This document shows positions 13,793 through 13,937 of a stretch of 13,937 nucleotides of DNA, piece by piece. The notes beneath the pieces are model-generated. The model saw nothing but the letters and a program-made list of their open reading frames with translations, did no database searches and was not told the origin of the DNA. Origin of the DNA: Clostridium_Z sp040797585 (lineage in GTDB: Bacteria; Bacillota; Clostridia; Clostridiales; Clostridiaceae); contig NZ_JBFNEO010000060.1 of the NCBI RefSeq assembly GCF_040797585.1, positions 1-13,937 of the forward strand, read 5' to 3'. Numbering within the stretch: the first letter of the stretch is position 1; each line of letters starts with the position of its first letter. Made by a program: the position numbers and the translations under genes.

Positions 13793-13937
13793 CAAATTCA
13801 CCTTCAATCTGTTTTAATTATTTCTAGTATTCTATGCTGTAGTATATTTTTTTTAGATTATTTAACTTATTTAAATTTTAAAAATATTTATTAATTTGTA
13901 TATGATTATTTATATATTTTTCTAGTTATTTTAATAA
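13793..13937. other. AT-rich region upstream of the hutH promoter
   Basis: Highly AT-rich with T-runs and no credible gene or ribosome site in either direction. It is probably the distal upstream region of the hut operon or of a gene beyond the right edge. Confidence 0.4.

Noticed and set aside
1..13937. CRISPR array
   Set aside because: No series of short direct repeats with regular unique spacers was seen; the only strong repeats are the two palindromic units.

Overview
The window looks like chromosome of a spore-forming, very AT-rich Firmicute of the Clostridium sensu stricto type. The evidence is the base composition, strong GGAGG-type ribosome sites with occasional TTG/GTG starts, a PdaA spore-cortex enzyme, a selenocysteine tRNA gene remnant, and a histidine ammonia-lyase/formimino-THF cyclodeaminase operon. 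Species cannot be fixed from sequence alone; the C. botulinum/sporogenes neighbourhood is my guess.

Region 1 (1 to about 4506) is the right end of an integrated mobile element. In order on the + strand it carries a 5'-truncated nucleoid-associated (NdpA/YejK-like) protein gene, an unrecognised 500-residue protein with C-terminal membrane segments, an ImmA/IrrE-type metallopeptidase gene, and a tyrosine integrase gene whose start touches the peptidase stop. Just downstream lies the 3' part of a tRNA-Sec (selC) gene, from the anticodon loop to CCA, with no matching 5' half. This is best read as the right attachment junction: the element entered selC and the rebuilt full tRNA should lie at the other end, left of the window. 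The first two genes are the most likely place for an undescribed system (candidate cargo, possibly defence).

Region 2 (4507 to about 10200) is chromosomal: the selC terminator, a compound palindromic intergenic repeat, ychF (-), a 470-base spacer, speE (+), an orphan adenine DNA methyltransferase gene (-) that strongly resembles C. difficile CamA, and pdaA (+), divergent from the methyltransferase gene with only 28 bases between the starts. A 105-bp imperfect palindrome after selC recurs in opposite orientation after pdaA at about 90 % identity, so the pair brackets this block.

Region 3 (10220 to 13937) is a minus-strand operon, hutH - fchA - yjiH-like transporter gene, ending at a strong hairpin shared with pdaA. 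HutH makes urocanate from histidine. FchA handles the formimino group later in the tetrahydrofolate branch of the same pathway. The membrane protein is a candidate carrier for histidine or a pathway intermediate. hutU, hutI and the formiminotransferase gene are not in the window. The hutH leader is about 150 nt, starts from a promoter embedded in an inverted repeat, and could fold to cover the ribosome site.
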